A DNA stretch of 64,000 bases, from contig NZ_CP074373.1 of NCBI RefSeq assembly GCF_021560035.1, forward strand, positions 1,732,001 through 1,796,000, in the 5' to 3' direction. The position numbers were made by a program, and so were the translations under genes. This DNA comes from Virgibacillus sp. NKC19-16. Its GTDB lineage: Bacteria > Bacillota > Bacilli > Bacillales > Amphibacillaceae. The notes under the pieces are model-generated. The model was not told the origin of the DNA. It ran no database searches and saw nothing but the letters and a program-made list of their open reading frames with translations. Shown in pieces: positions 28,277 through 38,171 of this stretch. The number at the start of each line of letters is the position of its first letter. Position 1 is the first letter of the stretch.

Positions 28277-29323
28277 ATGACAGAAAAAACAGCATACAAT
28301 ATAGCAGTTGTAGGAGCAACCGGTGCAGTGGGACAGAAAATAATACAAATCTTAGAAAATAAGGACTTCCCAATAAACGAATTAAAGTTTTTATCTTCGG
28401 AAAGGTCAGCAGGAAAGAAGATACAGTTTAAGGGAAAAGAGATAACAATAGAAGCGGCGGTTCCTAATAGTTTTGCCGGAGTGGATATTGCTTTATTTTC
28501 AGCTGGTGGATCTGTCTCGAAGCAATTGGTTCCTGAAGCAGTAAAACATGGTGCTGTCGTTGTTGATAATACAAGTGCATACCGAATGGATAAAGATGTA
28601 CCGCTCGTTGTACCAGAAGTTAATCAATCAGATATTCAAAACCATCAAGGGATAATCGCTAATCCGAATTGTTCTACTATTCAGATGGTAGCAGCATTAA
28701 AACCACTGCAGGATGCTTATGGCATTGAGCGCGTAATTGTATCAACGTATCAGGCAGTATCAGGTGCCGGGGAAAAAGCGAACGGGGAATTGGATACACA
28801 AATCAAACAGTACACAGCTAATGAAGAAATGAAAGCAGATTTACTACCTGTAAAAGATGGTGAAAGGCATTATCCGATTGCATTTAATGCACTTCCACAA
28901 ATCGATGTGTTTCAGGAAAACGGGTATACGTTTGAAGAAATGAAAATGATTAATGAAACAAAGAAAATTATGCATACACCCGAACTTCCGGTTGCTGCCA
29001 CTTGTGTTCGGTTGCCTATCTTTAGGTCCCATGCAGAAAGTATATATATAGAGGTAGAAAAGGAAGGTTTGCCCGTTACTGATCTTTGGAAGGTCTTAAA
29101 TAATGCTGATGGTATTGTATTGGAAGATGACCCTACAACACAAACTTATCCTACACCTTTAAGTGCAGCAGATAAAGAAGCTGTTTTCGTTGGTCGTGTG
29201 AGAAAAGACCTAGATAATGATAAAGGATTCCATATGTGGGTTGTTTCCGATAATCTTCTGAAAGGTGCTGCTTGGAATACCATACAAATAGCGGAAAGTT
29301 TAATTCAAAATAAATGGCTGTAA
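28277..29323 (+). CDS. asd: Aspartate-semialdehyde dehydrogenase
   Basis: This 348-residue enzyme has the NADP-binding GATGAVGQKI, the active-site cysteine in NPNCSTIQM and the catalytic histidine region around RSHAESIYIEV. It reduces aspartyl phosphate to aspartate semialdehyde for lysine, threonine, methionine, diaminopimelate and dipicolinate. ATG 28277 follows GAAGGGAG. It is followed by dapG and dapA in one transcription unit. Confidence 0.97.
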   Translation: MTEKTAYNIAVVGATGAVGQKIIQILENKDFPINELKFLSSERSAGKKIQFKGKEITIEAAVPNSFAGVDIALFSAGGSVSKQLVPEAVKHGAVVVDNTSAYRMDKDVPLVVPEVNQSDIQNHQGIIANPNCSTIQMVAALKPLQDAYGIERVIVSTYQAVSGAGEKANGELDTQIKQYTANEEMKADLLPVKDGERHYPIAFNALPQIDVFQENGYTFEEMKMINETKKIMHTPELPVAATCVRLPIFRSHAESIYIEVEKEGLPVTDLWKVLNNADGIVLEDDPTTQTYPTPLSAADKEAVFVGRVRKDLDNDKGFHMWVVSDNLLKGAAWNTIQIAESLIQNKWL

Positions 29324-29335
29324 GGTAGTGTTATA

Positions 29336-30565
29336 ATGCAGATATTGGTTCAAAAATTTGGTGGAACTTCTGTAGGATCCAAGGAAAACAGAGGGCATGT
29401 AGTCAAACATATCAAGGAAGCATTAATGATGGATTATAAACTCGTTGTTGTCGTATCGGCGCTTGGGAAAAAGCCTGATCCTTATGCAACAGATACATTA
29501 TTAGGTTTAGTTGATTTCCCTTCAAATTATAGCTCAAGTCGCGAGCTTGATTTGCTTATGTCATGCGGGGAGACCATTTCTGCAGTAGTTCTATCAAATG
29601 AATTGAAAAAACATCATATAACTGCAACAGCATTAACTGGAGCACAAGCAGGATTTTTGACTACAGATGATTTTAACCGGGCGAAAATTAAAAAAATAAA
29701 CCAGGCTCGTATTCTAAATGAATTGGCAAATAATGATGTTGTCGTTGTTGCGGGGTTTCAAGGACAAACCGAAACAGGTGAGATAACGACAATTGGTCGT
29801 GGAGGTAGTGATACGAGCGCAGCAGCACTTGGTACTGCATTACTTGCAGAGCGTATCGAAATATTTACGGATGTAAATGGTATTATGACTGCAGATCCGC
29901 GTGTTGTAGATTCCGCACGGCAACTGGATGTTGTTACGTATACTGAAATTTGTAACTTGGCATATCAGGGAGCAAAAGTGATTCATCCACGTGCAGTAGA
30001 AATTGCCATGCAGGCTGGTATCCCGATGCGGATAAGGCCGACTTACTTACAAGATACAGGGACATTAGTTACCTCTTCCAAAACAGGTACGGATATTACT
30101 GACCAAAAGGTAACAGGTATCGCTCATATGACATCCATTACACAAATAAAACTCCAAACAAAGGAGAAACCACATCGTATGCAGTCAGAGGTATTTAAAG
30201 CAATGGCTGAAGCCGGAATTTCAGTCGACTTTATCAATATTTCACCAAGTGGTGTCATTTATACAGTTCCGGAAGCTTTCACAAAAAAAGCGGTCCATAT
30301 TTTAGAAATGCTTGGTTTTCATCCGGAGATTACAGAAGGATGTGCTAAAGTTTCTGCGGTTGGTGCCGGTATGACAGGGATCCCAGGAGTTGTCTCAAGC
30401 ATTGTGCAGGCACTTACCAATGCTGGTGTACAGATATTACAATCAGCAGATAGCCATACGACAATATGGATACTTGTTCATGGTGAAAATTTAAAATCGG
30501 CTGTAAATGCCTTGCACGATGTGTTTGGATTAAGTAGTAAACCAATTTATATAAAAGAGAGTTGA
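29336..30565 (+). CDS. dapG: Aspartokinase I (DapG)
   Basis: This 409-residue aspartokinase has the N-terminal KFGGTSVGS, LMSCGETISAVVLS and TTIGRGGSDTSAAALG, plus two C-terminal ACT domains. Its position between asd and dapA identifies the diaminopimelate-sensitive isozyme DapG rather than LysC. It commits aspartate to cell wall and spore precursors. The ribosome binding site before ATG 29336 is weak (AAGGTAG), 12 bases after asd. Confidence 0.94.
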   Translation: MQILVQKFGGTSVGSKENRGHVVKHIKEALMMDYKLVVVVSALGKKPDPYATDTLLGLVDFPSNYSSSRELDLLMSCGETISAVVLSNELKKHHITATALTGAQAGFLTTDDFNRAKIKKINQARILNELANNDVVVVAGFQGQTETGEITTIGRGGSDTSAAALGTALLAERIEIFTDVNGIMTADPRVVDSARQLDVVTYTEICNLAYQGAKVIHPRAVEIAMQAGIPMRIRPTYLQDTGTLVTSSKTGTDITDQKVTGIAHMTSITQIKLQTKEKPHRMQSEVFKAMAEAGISVDFINISPSGVIYTVPEAFTKKAVHILEMLGFHPEITEGCAKVSAVGAGMTGIPGVVSSIVQALTNAGVQILQSADSHTTIWILVHGENLKSAVNALHDVFGLSSKPIYIKES

Positions 30566-30571
30566 TATAAA

Positions 30572-31438
30572 ATGAATTTTGGTCGTGTATTGACGGCGAT
30601 GGTAACACCATTTAGCAAAGAAGGTGGCATTGATTATGAGCAAACTTCGATACTTATTGAGTATTTACTTGATAATGGTACAGAAGGGCTTGTGATCAAT
30701 GGTACTACTGGTGAATCACCAACGCTGTCAATAGAGGAAAAAATCAACTTGTTTAAACATGTTGTTAAGGTTGTAAATAGGCGTGTTCCAGTAATAGCTG
30801 GCACCAGTAGCAATGATACATTTGCATCCATCGCTTTGACAAAAGAGGCGCAAGATTCGGGCGTCGATGCAGTGATGATTGTAGCACCATATTATAATAA
30901 ACCATCTCAACGTGGTATGTATGAACATTTTAAAACAATTGCTGAGGCAACCACACTGCCTGTGATGTTATATAATATTCCAGGACGATCTGTTGTAACA
31001 ATAAATGCAGAAACCATTATAGAATTAAGTAGGATTGATAATATTGTTTCGTTAAAAGAGGCATCTGGGGACTTGGATCTGGCTGCAGAGGTAATTGAGG
31101 GTACGAGTGATGATTTCACCGTATACAGCGGAGAGGATGCGTTAACATTGCCGCTACTTGCAATAGGTGCTGACGGTGTTATTTCAGTTGCCTCCCATAT
31201 TTCAGGTAACGAAATACAAGACATGATAAAGAGCTATCGCGTGGGTAAAACGGAAGAAGCGGCCTCCAACCATCGAAAAATGCTTCCGCTTATGAGAGGG
31301 TTATTCAACGTACCATCTCCCGCCCCGGTAAAAGCAGCATTGCAAATGAAAGGCATTGATACAGGAAATGTACGCTTGCCACTGCTTCCCCTTTCTGAAG
31401 CAGAAGAAAAAGTGTTAAAAGAAATAATGGATAATTAA
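30572..31438 (+). CDS. dapA: 4-hydroxy-tetrahydrodipicolinate synthase
   Basis: This 288-residue TIM-barrel aldolase has the pyruvate Schiff-base lysine in SLKEASGDL, plus GTTGESPTLS and VAPYYNKPSQRGMYEHF. It condenses pyruvate with aspartate semialdehyde; its product feeds both diaminopimelate and dipicolinate. A terminator follows. rnjB, next in B. subtilis, is not present. Confidence 0.97.
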   Translation: MNFGRVLTAMVTPFSKEGGIDYEQTSILIEYLLDNGTEGLVINGTTGESPTLSIEEKINLFKHVVKVVNRRVPVIAGTSSNDTFASIALTKEAQDSGVDAVMIVAPYYNKPSQRGMYEHFKTIAEATTLPVMLYNIPGRSVVTINAETIIELSRIDNIVSLKEASGDLDLAAEVIEGTSDDFTVYSGEDALTLPLLAIGADGVISVASHISGNEIQDMIKSYRVGKTEEAASNHRKMLPLMRGLFNVPSPAPVKAALQMKGIDTGNVRLPLLPLSEAEEKVLKEIMDN

Positions 31439-31440
31439 GA

Positions 31441-31472
31441 AGATATCGGCTGTAATTGGCCGATATTTTTTA
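31441..31472 (+). terminator. Terminator after dapA
   Basis: ATATCGGC at 31443-31450 pairs with GCCGATAT at 31459-31466, then T residues. Confidence 0.85.
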
Positions 31473-31544
31473 TTTCGCATGTAACTGTCTATTTACGTTC
31501 ATACTACCTATAGAATGATTAAATTCAAGAAGGAGTGTTCGAAA

Positions 31545-32276
31545 ATGGATAAGGAACCAGGAAAAAAAGAGGATCAAAATGAAGAAGAAAAAAATAATTC
31601 AGCATTGGTACAAAAAATTCAACAATTAGGACAGTCAAATGTACCGCAAGTTCCGGATACCAATGTTCATGTCCTTACAATCATTGGGCAAGTGGAAGGT
31701 CACGTACAATTACCACCACAAAATAAAACAACCAAATATGAGCATTTACTCCCTCAACTAATTGCAATTGAGCAAAACCCTAAAATTGAAGGTCTGGTTA
31801 TTTTGCTGAATACAGTAGGTGGGGACGTTGAAGCGGGATTAGCATTGTCAGAAATGATTTCTTCCATTTCCAAACCAACTGTGTCTATTGTATTAGGCGG
31901 AGGGCATTCCATAGGAGTTCCGATTGCTGTAGCAACTGATTATTCCTATATTGTACCAACAGCAACTATGACGATCCACCCAGTTCGCTTAAATGGTCTA
32001 GTGATTGGGGTTCCGCAGACCTTTGAATACCTAGATAAAATGCAGGATAGAGTGATTGATTTTGTCACAAATCATTCCAATATAAAAGAGGAAAAATTCA
32101 AAGAACTGATGTTTGCTAAGGGGAATTTAACGAGAGATATTGGTACAAACGTGATTGGAACAGATGCAGTTGAATATGGATTGATTGATGGTGTTGGCGG
32201 TGTAAATGAAGCAATGAAAAAGGTGAATGAACTAATCGATGAAAATAAAGATACACAGGACCAGGTGATACAATGA
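31545..32276 (+). CDS. tepA: TepA (YmfB), Clp/SppA-type protease
   Basis: This 243-residue protein of the ClpP-like fold has [39 protein letters not shown], the nucleophile region [11 protein letters not shown] and [14 protein letters not shown]. It is cytosolic or spore-associated; in B. subtilis it was described as translocation-enhancing and as degrading spore proteins in germination. ATG 31545 follows AAGGAG. It overlaps ylzJ by four bases. Confidence 0.95.
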   Translation: MDKEPGKKEDQNEEEKNNSALVQKIQQLGQSNVPQVPDTNVHVLTIIGQVEGHVQLPPQNKTTKYEHLLPQLIAIEQNPKIEGLVILLNTVGGDVEAGLALSEMISSISKPTVSIVLGGGHSIGVPIAVATDYSYIVPTATMTIHPVRLNGLVIGVPQTFEYLDKMQDRVIDFVTNHSNIKEEKFKELMFAKGNLTRDIGTNVIGTDAVEYGLIDGVGGVNEAMKKVNELIDENKDTQDQVIQ

Positions 32277-32482
32277 TATTATATACCCCTATGTCAGAAG
32301 CAGAGATTTTCCCGCAATCAGCTGATTCATTCTCAAGCAGGCATGTGATTTCCCATGAAGGAAGATCATTATATGTAGAGGAGACGAATGACGGGTCTTA
32401 TCAACTACTGCAGTTAATGTCGACAAATCCTCAAGATTTTTTGGATGAGAAATATACGCCTGGAAAAATCTTACCCTATTAA
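32273..32482 (+). CDS. ylzJ: YlzJ-like protein
   Basis: This 69-residue protein begins [14 protein letters not shown] and has [20 protein letters not shown] and a proline-rich end. The family lies between tepA and spoIIIE in Bacillus; its function is unknown. The start overlaps the tepA stop (ATGA), so they are coupled. Confidence 0.9.
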   Translation: MILYTPMSEAEIFPQSADSFSSRHVISHEGRSLYVEETNDGSYQLLQLMSTNPQDFLDEKYTPGKILPY

Positions 32483-32509
32483 TTAGTGTTTTTATGATAT
32501 AATGATTAT

Positions 32510-32541
32510 AACCCTTGCCATTTTTTAGGCAGGGGTTTACT
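32510..32541 (+). terminator. Terminator between ylzJ and spoIIIE
   Basis: CCCTTGCC at 32512-32519 pairs with GGCAGGGG at 32528-32535 (one G-T pair), extended by AA/TT and followed by T residues. The stem and part of the loop match 14260-14285. Confidence 0.7.
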
Positions 32542-32580
32542 ATTCATTATATATAGCCTATTAATAATAGAGGTGAAAAA

Positions 32581-34857
32581 ATGGCTAAGAAAAGAAAAAA
32601 GCGAAGAAATAACAAACTAAAAAAACAAGTAAAATTGGAATTGTTAGGATTATTATTTGTATTTCTCGCTATATTTGGGAGTGGAGCAAGTGCTATCAGC
32701 GATGGAGCAATCCCTGGTGGACTGGAGCAAATCTTTCGACTATTTTTAGGTGTCTGGTATTTTGTGGCATCCATATTCTTACTTGTTACAGGAATCATTT
32801 TATTAATTAAAAGACGTTTCCCCGATTTTACAAATAAGAAAATCATCGGTTTTTATATTCTATTTGCAGGGATATTATTGTTAACACATATTCAAACAAT
32901 GGAAAGTCTACTTGTAACCGTTGGAGATACTTCCATCCTCGCAGCAACATGGGATAATTTCATTTCCTATATAAATGGGCAGGGTACAGCTGTGCAAACA
33001 GGTGGTGGTATGGTTGGTGGACTTCTTTTTACATTTAGTTACTATTTATTTTCCTCAACAGGTGCACAAATTGTTGCCGCGTTTTCTATCATTATAGGTG
33101 TTATTTTTATGACTGAATTATCTTTGGGGGACTTTTTCTCTAACGTGTGGAAAAAGATAAAGGCCTTACTTAGCGATTATTGGTCAAGATGGAAGAATGC
33201 TAGAATGGAAAAGAATACGCGCAAAGATGAAAAACAATTTGAAACAGAATCTGCTGAGAAGACGAAGAACGATGTTGCCCATGAAGAACCATTAATCCAA
33301 GACTTTACAGACATAGCTTATTCTTCGCCCGATCCAGAACCTAATAAATCTGTGATGAATGAAAACGAAGAAGAGGGTGCAGATGAAACGATTACGAACA
33401 TGGCGATGACCGAATCAGAAAACCATGAATACGAATTACCGTCACCATCTTTACTAGCTGAACCGGCTCATAATTCACAGCAGCAAGAAAAATCGCAGAT
33501 CCAGGCAACCGTACGGAAACTGGAACGTACGTTTACTAGTTTCGGTGTGAAAGCTAGAATTACCAAAGTCCATGTAGGTCCTGCAGTGACGAAGTATGAG
33601 GTGTACCCGGAGGCAGGGGTGAAAGTCAGTAAAATCGTTAGTTTGCATGATGACCTGGCCCTTGCGTTAGCTGCAAAAGACATTCGGATAGAAGCACCGA
33701 TCCCAGGTAAATCTGCTGTAGGAATTGAGGTTCCAAATTCTGAGATTGCCATGGTATCGCTTCGTGAAGTATTGGATAACAGAATGAATAATCAAGATTC
33801 CAAACTGTTATTCGCATTAGGTCGTGATATTTCGGGAGATGCTATTGTATCCGAATTAAATAAAATGCCTCACTTACTAATAGCAGGTGCAACAGGAAGT
33901 GGTAAAAGTGTGTGTGTAAACGGTATAATAACAACCATTTTAATGCGAACTAAGCCACATGAGGTTAAAATGATGATGATTGATCCGAAAAAAGTGGAGT
34001 TAAATGTATATAATGGTATACCACATTTGCTTGCGCCTGTAGTTACAGACCCGAAAAAGGCATCAAGAGCATTGAAAAAAGTTGTTTCTGAAATGGAAAG
34101 AAGATATGACTTATTTTCCGATACCGGAACACGTAATATTGAAGGTTATAATGAGCATATCCGAAAATATAATCAAACAGTTGATGAGACAGAAGCACAA
34201 CCAAATCTACCATATATTGTTGTATTAGTAGATGAACTAGCAGATTTAATGATGGTAGCGTCAAGCGATGTAGAAGACTCAATTACTAGACTTGCACAAA
34301 TGGCACGTGCTGCTGGTATTCATTTAATCATTGCGACACAGCGTCCATCTGTTGACGTTATTACTGGTGTTATTAAAGCAAATATACCATCACGAATTGC
34401 CTTTAGTGTTTCTTCTGCAATAGATTCACGTACCATTTTGGATGCAGGCGGAGCTGACAAGCTATTAGGCCGTGGGGATATGTTATTCCATCCGGTTGGT
34501 GCCTCCAAACCACTCAGGGTACAAGGAGCATTTTTATCGGATACGGAAGTAGAACGGGTCGTTGACCACTGTATTGATCAGCAAAAAGCTGCGTATCAGG
34601 AAGAAATGATACCCGAGGAAACAAGTCAAGTTTCCGAGGAAGTCGATGATGAAATATATGATGATGCCGTTCAACTTATAATAGAAATGCAAAGTGCCAG
34701 TGTCTCCATGCTACAACGAAGATTTCGAATCGGTTATACAAGGGCGGCTCGTTTAATCGATGCTATGGAGGATCGAGGAATTGTAGGACCTTATGAAGGA
34801 AGTAAACCGAGAACCGTATTGGTTTCCGAGGACAACGCTGAAGAAAGATCTTCATAA
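32581..34857 (+). CDS. spoIIIE: SpoIIIE/FtsK DNA translocase
   Basis: This 758-residue protein has a basic N-terminus, four membrane segments (about residues 20-180), a charged linker, then the hexameric motor with Walker [14 protein letters not shown] (about 436), VDELADLMM and [11 protein letters not shown]. The C-terminal gamma winged helix ([20 protein letters not shown]) recognises chromosome polarity sequences. It pumps the chromosome into the forespore and clears DNA from septa. ATG 32581 follows TAGAGGTGAAAA. Confidence 0.96.
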   Translation: MAKKRKKRRNNKLKKQVKLELLGLLFVFLAIFGSGASAISDGAIPGGLEQIFRLFLGVWYFVASIFLLVTGIILLIKRRFPDFTNKKIIGFYILFAGILLLTHIQTMESLLVTVGDTSILAATWDNFISYINGQGTAVQTGGGMVGGLLFTFSYYLFSSTGAQIVAAFSIIIGVIFMTELSLGDFFSNVWKKIKALLSDYWSRWKNARMEKNTRKDEKQFETESAEKTKNDVAHEEPLIQDFTDIAYSSPDPEPNKSVMNENEEEGADETITNMAMTESENHEYELPSPSLLAEPAHNSQQQEKSQIQATVRKLERTFTSFGVKARITKVHVGPAVTKYEVYPEAGVKVSKIVSLHDDLALALAAKDIRIEAPIPGKSAVGIEVPNSEIAMVSLREVLDNRMNNQDSKLLFALGRDISGDAIVSELNKMPHLLIAGATGSGKSVCVNGIITTILMRTKPHEVKMMMIDPKKVELNVYNGIPHLLAPVVTDPKKASRALKKVVSEMERRYDLFSDTGTRNIEGYNEHIRKYNQTVDETEAQPNLPYIVVLVDELADLMMVASSDVEDSITRLAQMARAAGIHLIIATQRPSVDVITGVIKANIPSRIAFSVSSAIDSRTILDAGGADKLLGRGDMLFHPVGASKPLRVQGAFLSDTEVERVVDHCIDQQKAAYQEEMIPEETSQVSEEVDDEIYDDAVQLIIEMQSASVSMLQRRFRIGYTRAARLIDAMEDRGIVGPYEGSKPRTVLVSEDNAEERSS

Positions 34858-34875
34858 ATAGATAAGTAACTGCAT

Positions 34876-34922
34876 AAAAGACAGTATACAGCCAAAATAA
34901 ATTTGGTTTATACTGTCTTTTT
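34876..34922 (+). terminator. Terminator after spoIIIE
   Basis: AAAAGACAGTATA at 34876-34888 pairs with TATACTGTCTTTTT ending at 34922; an inner CCAAA/TTTGG extends the stem. Confidence 0.85.
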
Positions 34923-35010
34923 AGCGAGTTTTTATACCTAAGCTGATTTTATCAAATTATGTTGAAACATAATAATTTTTTCCTAAATCTATTTATTATT
35001 TTTTGAAAAA

Positions 35011-35019
35011 TGGTATAAT
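35011..35019 (+). promoter_or_regulatory. Extended -10 promoter before the GntR relic and BMP operon
   Basis: TGGTATAAT at 35011-35019 fits TGnTATAAT; no -35 of note. It lies 45 bases before the GntR relic, so it was probably that gene's promoter and may now drive the transporter operon through a roughly 400-base leader. Confidence 0.5.
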
Positions 35020-35063
35020 TATGACGGAGATAGAGTCATACGTCAGAGGTCGATTCTCTTTTA

Positions 35064-35315
35064 ATTTTCTCTTTAGGAATCGAACAACAACTAAATAGTG
35101 TCATTTACATGATAGAGCAGTCAGGAAGAAGAGCTGGGTCCTAATATCTAACAACAGAAATTCTTGAACCGACAGAAGATGACCAAGTAAAGTTCTCTCT
35201 GAAATATATACAAAATATTTAAAATATTGAACGAATTAGAAGCGCAGACAATGAACCAGTTGTATTTTGTCGGCCCGATGTATATAGCTTCTATGTTTTA
35301 AGGAAATGGTTGTAA
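35064..35315 (+). pseudogene. Relic of a YmfC-like GntR/HutC-family regulator
   Basis: The sequence reads IFSLGIEQQLNSVIYMIEQS, then GRRAGS, a stop, then ILEPTEDDQVKF, another stop, then IERIRSADNEPVVFC. It ends with DVYSFYVLRKWL and a stop at 35315. This matches, in order, the ligand-binding (UTRA) half of B. subtilis YmfC as I recall it (GIEQLNSV, MIEQAG, TEPTEDD, IERVRTANGEPVVYC, FSFHVVRKR). The winged-helix DNA-binding half is gone and part of the C-terminal half is deleted. The slot between spoIIIE and the BMP transporter is where this GntR gene lies in relatives. Confidence 0.85.
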
Positions 35316-35422
35316 AGGTTTTCATATTAACTAGGGAGGTGGTCAGCAGCAAAACTAAGCGTATGTATTATCTGCATTTATGTTGTCCATTTTATCAGTA
35401 AAAAAATTAGGGGGTATATCGA

Positions 35423-36535
35423 ATGAACAACCGTAAATTTATTTTAATATTTGCTTTAATCTTAAGTCTAGCTATTGTTTTAGGTGCATGTGGAGGAGCT
35501 GATGAAGATGCTGCGAGCTCCGGAGATGATACGGATGAAAGCGAAGCTACTGAAGGTGAATCATCTGATTATACTGCAGCTTTGGTTACAGATGAAGGTG
35601 GAGTTGATGATAAATCATTTAACCAATCATCATGGGAAGGATTACAAGCATGGGGAGAAGAGCATGGTCTTGCTGAAGGTGAAGGGTATGATTATGCACA
35701 ATCCAATGAAGCTTCCGATTACTTACCAAACTTGACACGTCTGGTTCGCAATGACTTCGATCTAGTTTTTGGAATCGGTTTCTTGTTGGAGGATGCGGTT
35801 AGCCAAATAGCTGAACAAAATCCTGATACAGACTTTGCAATCGTTGACACTGTGGTTGATGCACCGAATGTAGCAAGCATTACGTTTGCTGAGCATGAAG
35901 GATCCTTTCTGGCAGGTGTTGCTGCAGCATTGAAAACAAATACCGATCGGATAGGATTTGTCGGTGGTGTCGATTCAGATTTAATAAATAAATTTGAAAC
36001 AGGCTTTATCGCTGGCGTCAAATCTATCAATCCGGATATTGAAGTGGATGCACAATACGTGGGTGATTTTAGCTCCTCAGATGATGGGAAATTAATTGCA
36101 ACGCGTATGTATAATGATGGTGCTGACATTATTTATCATTCTGCTGGTGCTGCAGGTAATGGCGTGTTTGCACAGGCAAAAGATCTTAAACAAAACGATC
36201 CGGAGCGTGAAATATGGGTGATCGGGGTTGATCGTGACCAGCATGAAGAAGGTGCAATCGGGGATCATAATGTAACGTTTACCTCTATGGTTAAACGTGT
36301 TGACACCTCTGTGCAGCAAGTTAGTAATCTGGGACTTAATGGTGAATTCCCTGGTGGAGAGGTGCTCGAGTTCGGATTAGAAGACGAGGGTGTAAGTATC
36401 GCAACTACAAATGAAGAAGCACTTACTGATGATATTTTAACTGAGGTAGAGGATTGGGAAGAGAGAATTAAGAATGGCGATGTAGAAGTTCCGCAAACGC
36501 ATGATGAATTGGAATCATATTTAGAGACATTGTAA
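35423..36535 (+). CDS. BMP-family nucleoside-binding lipoprotein
   Basis: This 370-residue lipoprotein has a signal peptide with lipobox LGAC (Cys23) and an acidic Asp/Glu/Ser linker (residues 24-48). The basic membrane protein (PnrA/NupN) fold follows, with VTDEGGVDDKSFNQSSWEG, GFVGGVDSDLINKFETGF and IYHSAGAAGNGVF. It is the external receptor of the ABC importer encoded next to it. Relatives bind guanosine or other purine nucleosides; the ligand here is inferred. ATG 35423 follows TAGGGGGTAT. A terminator between this gene and the ATPase gene would give it higher transcript levels. Confidence 0.92.
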   Translation: MNNRKFILIFALILSLAIVLGACGGADEDAASSGDDTDESEATEGESSDYTAALVTDEGGVDDKSFNQSSWEGLQAWGEEHGLAEGEGYDYAQSNEASDYLPNLTRLVRNDFDLVFGIGFLLEDAVSQIAEQNPDTDFAIVDTVVDAPNVASITFAEHEGSFLAGVAAALKTNTDRIGFVGGVDSDLINKFETGFIAGVKSINPDIEVDAQYVGDFSSSDDGKLIATRMYNDGADIIYHSAGAAGNGVFAQAKDLKQNDPEREIWVIGVDRDQHEEGAIGDHNVTFTSMVKRVDTSVQQVSNLGLNGEFPGGEVLEFGLEDEGVSIATTNEEALTDDILTEVEDWEERIKNGDVEVPQTHDELESYLETL

Positions 36536-36542
36536 ATGTACA

Positions 36543-36570
36543 GAAAAAGGCTGGATGAGCCGGCCTTTTT
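36543..36570 (+). terminator. Terminator or attenuator after the BMP gene
   Basis: AAAAAGGCTGG pairs with CCGGCCTTTTT (one G-T pair) around ATGAG. It lies inside the operon, so partial read-through is expected. Confidence 0.8.
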
Positions 36571-36641
36571 CATCCCTTTACGACTATTTTTGCTACCAAA
36601 GGTTCTACTGAACACGACGCTTTTCATTAAAGGAGTGAACA

Positions 36642-38171
36642 ATGGTGGATCACGTGATTGAAATGCTAAACATACGTAAAGAATTCCCTGGTGTTGTTGC
36701 TAATGATGACATAACAATACAATTAAAAAAAGGCGAAATTCATGCCTTGCTAGGTGAAAATGGTGCTGGTAAATCTACATTAATGAATGTACTTTTTGGT
36801 TTATACCAACCTGATAGAGGTGAAATCCGAATAAAAGGGGAGAAGGTGAATATTACCGATCCAAATGTGGCAAATGACCTTGGAATTGGAATGGTACATC
36901 AGCATTTCATGTTAGTAGAGCCATTTACTGTAACGCAAAATATCATCCTTGGAAGTGAACCTACTAAAAATGGGAAGATTAATATTAAAAAAGCAGAAAA
37001 AGAAGTACAAGCCCTGTCGGATAAGTATGGACTTAAGGTTAATGCAGGTGCAAAGATCAGTGATATTTCTGTAGGAATGCAACAGCGTGTAGAAATTCTT
37101 AAAACACTTTATCGTGGTGCAGACATATTAATTCTTGATGAACCAACAGCTGTTTTAACGCCACAGGAAATCACTGAATTAATGGAAATAATGAAATCAT
37201 TAATCGCAGAAGATAAGTCAATTATTTTAATTACACATAAACTCAAGGAGATTATGCGGATATGTGATCGCTGTACAGTTATCCGTAAAGGGAAAGGGGT
37301 CGACACGCTGGATGTAGCAAACACTACAGTGACTGAACTGTCATCTCTTATGGTTGGTCGCGAAGTTAGTTTTCAATTGGAAAAGAAACCTGCTAATCCG
37401 AAAGAGGAAGTTCTTAAGGTTGATAAACTAGTTGTGAAAGATTCCAGAAAGGTAGATATGTTAAAGGGACTGAATCTGGAAGTACGTGCCGGTGAAATAG
37501 TAGGAATAGCTGGAGTTGATGGGAATGGACAATCGGAATTAGTTGAAGCAATAACCGGGTTAACAAAATCAGAATCAGGATCCATCCAATTAAATAATAA
37601 AAATATAAAGAATTTCCCGCCACGTAAAATAACAGAAAGTGGTGTTGCTCATATTCCACAAGACCGTCATAAGTTTGGACTGATACTTGATTTTCCAATT
37701 GGTGAGAATATGGTCCTGCAAACGTACTATCAGGAACCATTTTCCAAAAATAGTGTACTTAATTATAAAAATATAGATAAAAAAGCAAGCAAGCTTGTTG
37801 AAGAATATGATATTCGGACACCAAGTACATATACACCTGCCAGGTCTCTATCAGGCGGTAATCAACAAAAGGCGATTATTGGTCGTGAAATAGATCGCTC
37901 ACCTGATTTATTAATTGCTTCACAACCAACAAGAGGATTGGATGTTGGAGCCATCGAATTTATTCATAAAAAACTGATTGAAGAACGAGATAAAGGTAGA
38001 GCTATTTTATTAGTCTCTTTCGAGTTAGATGAGATATTGGATGTAAGTGATCGTATCGCAGTGGTTTTTGATGGGAAAATTGTGGCTGATCTGAAACCGG
38101 AGGAAACAAATGAGCGGGAGTTAGGATTATTAATGGCCGGAAGTAAGAAGGAAAAGGCGGGTGGGGACTGA
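36642..38171 (+). CDS. Nucleoside ABC importer, double ATPase subunit (NupO-like)
   Basis: This 509-residue protein has two ABC cassettes. The first has GENGAGKSTLMN (Walker A), the ISVGMQQRVEIL signature and LILDEPTAVLTP. The second has a degenerate Walker A GVDGNGQSELVEA, the LSGGNQQKAIIGRE signature and ASQPTRGLDVGA. This is the layout of sugar and nucleoside importers that lack standard catalysis in one site. It energises uptake through the two permeases that follow. The start ATG 36642 follows AAAGGAGTG. The stop overlaps the next start by one base. Confidence 0.93.
   Translation: MVDHVIEMLNIRKEFPGVVANDDITIQLKKGEIHALLGENGAGKSTLMNVLFGLYQPDRGEIRIKGEKVNITDPNVANDLGIGMVHQHFMLVEPFTVTQNIILGSEPTKNGKINIKKAEKEVQALSDKYGLKVNAGAKISDISVGMQQRVEILKTLYRGADILILDEPTAVLTPQEITELMEIMKSLIAEDKSIILITHKLKEIMRICDRCTVIRKGKGVDTLDVANTTVTELSSLMVGREVSFQLEKKPANPKEEVLKVDKLVVKDSRKVDMLKGLNLEVRAGEIVGIAGVDGNGQSELVEAITGLTKSESGSIQLNNKNIKNFPPRKITESGVAHIPQDRHKFGLILDFPIGENMVLQTYYQEPFSKNSVLNYKNIDKKASKLVEEYDIRTPSTYTPARSLSGGNQQKAIIGREIDRSPDLLIASQPTRGLDVGAIEFIHKKLIEERDKGRAILLVSFELDEILDVSDRIAVVFDGKIVADLKPEETNERELGLLMAGSKKEKAGGD

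Noticed and set aside
35020-35422. Possible purine riboswitch before the nucleoside importer
   Set aside because: The conserved purine aptamer core was not seen, and the stretch is explained by a GntR relic.
35484-35735. 83-codon plus-strand frame inside the BMP lipoprotein gene
   Set aside because: It is an alternate frame of the acidic linker and binding domain.
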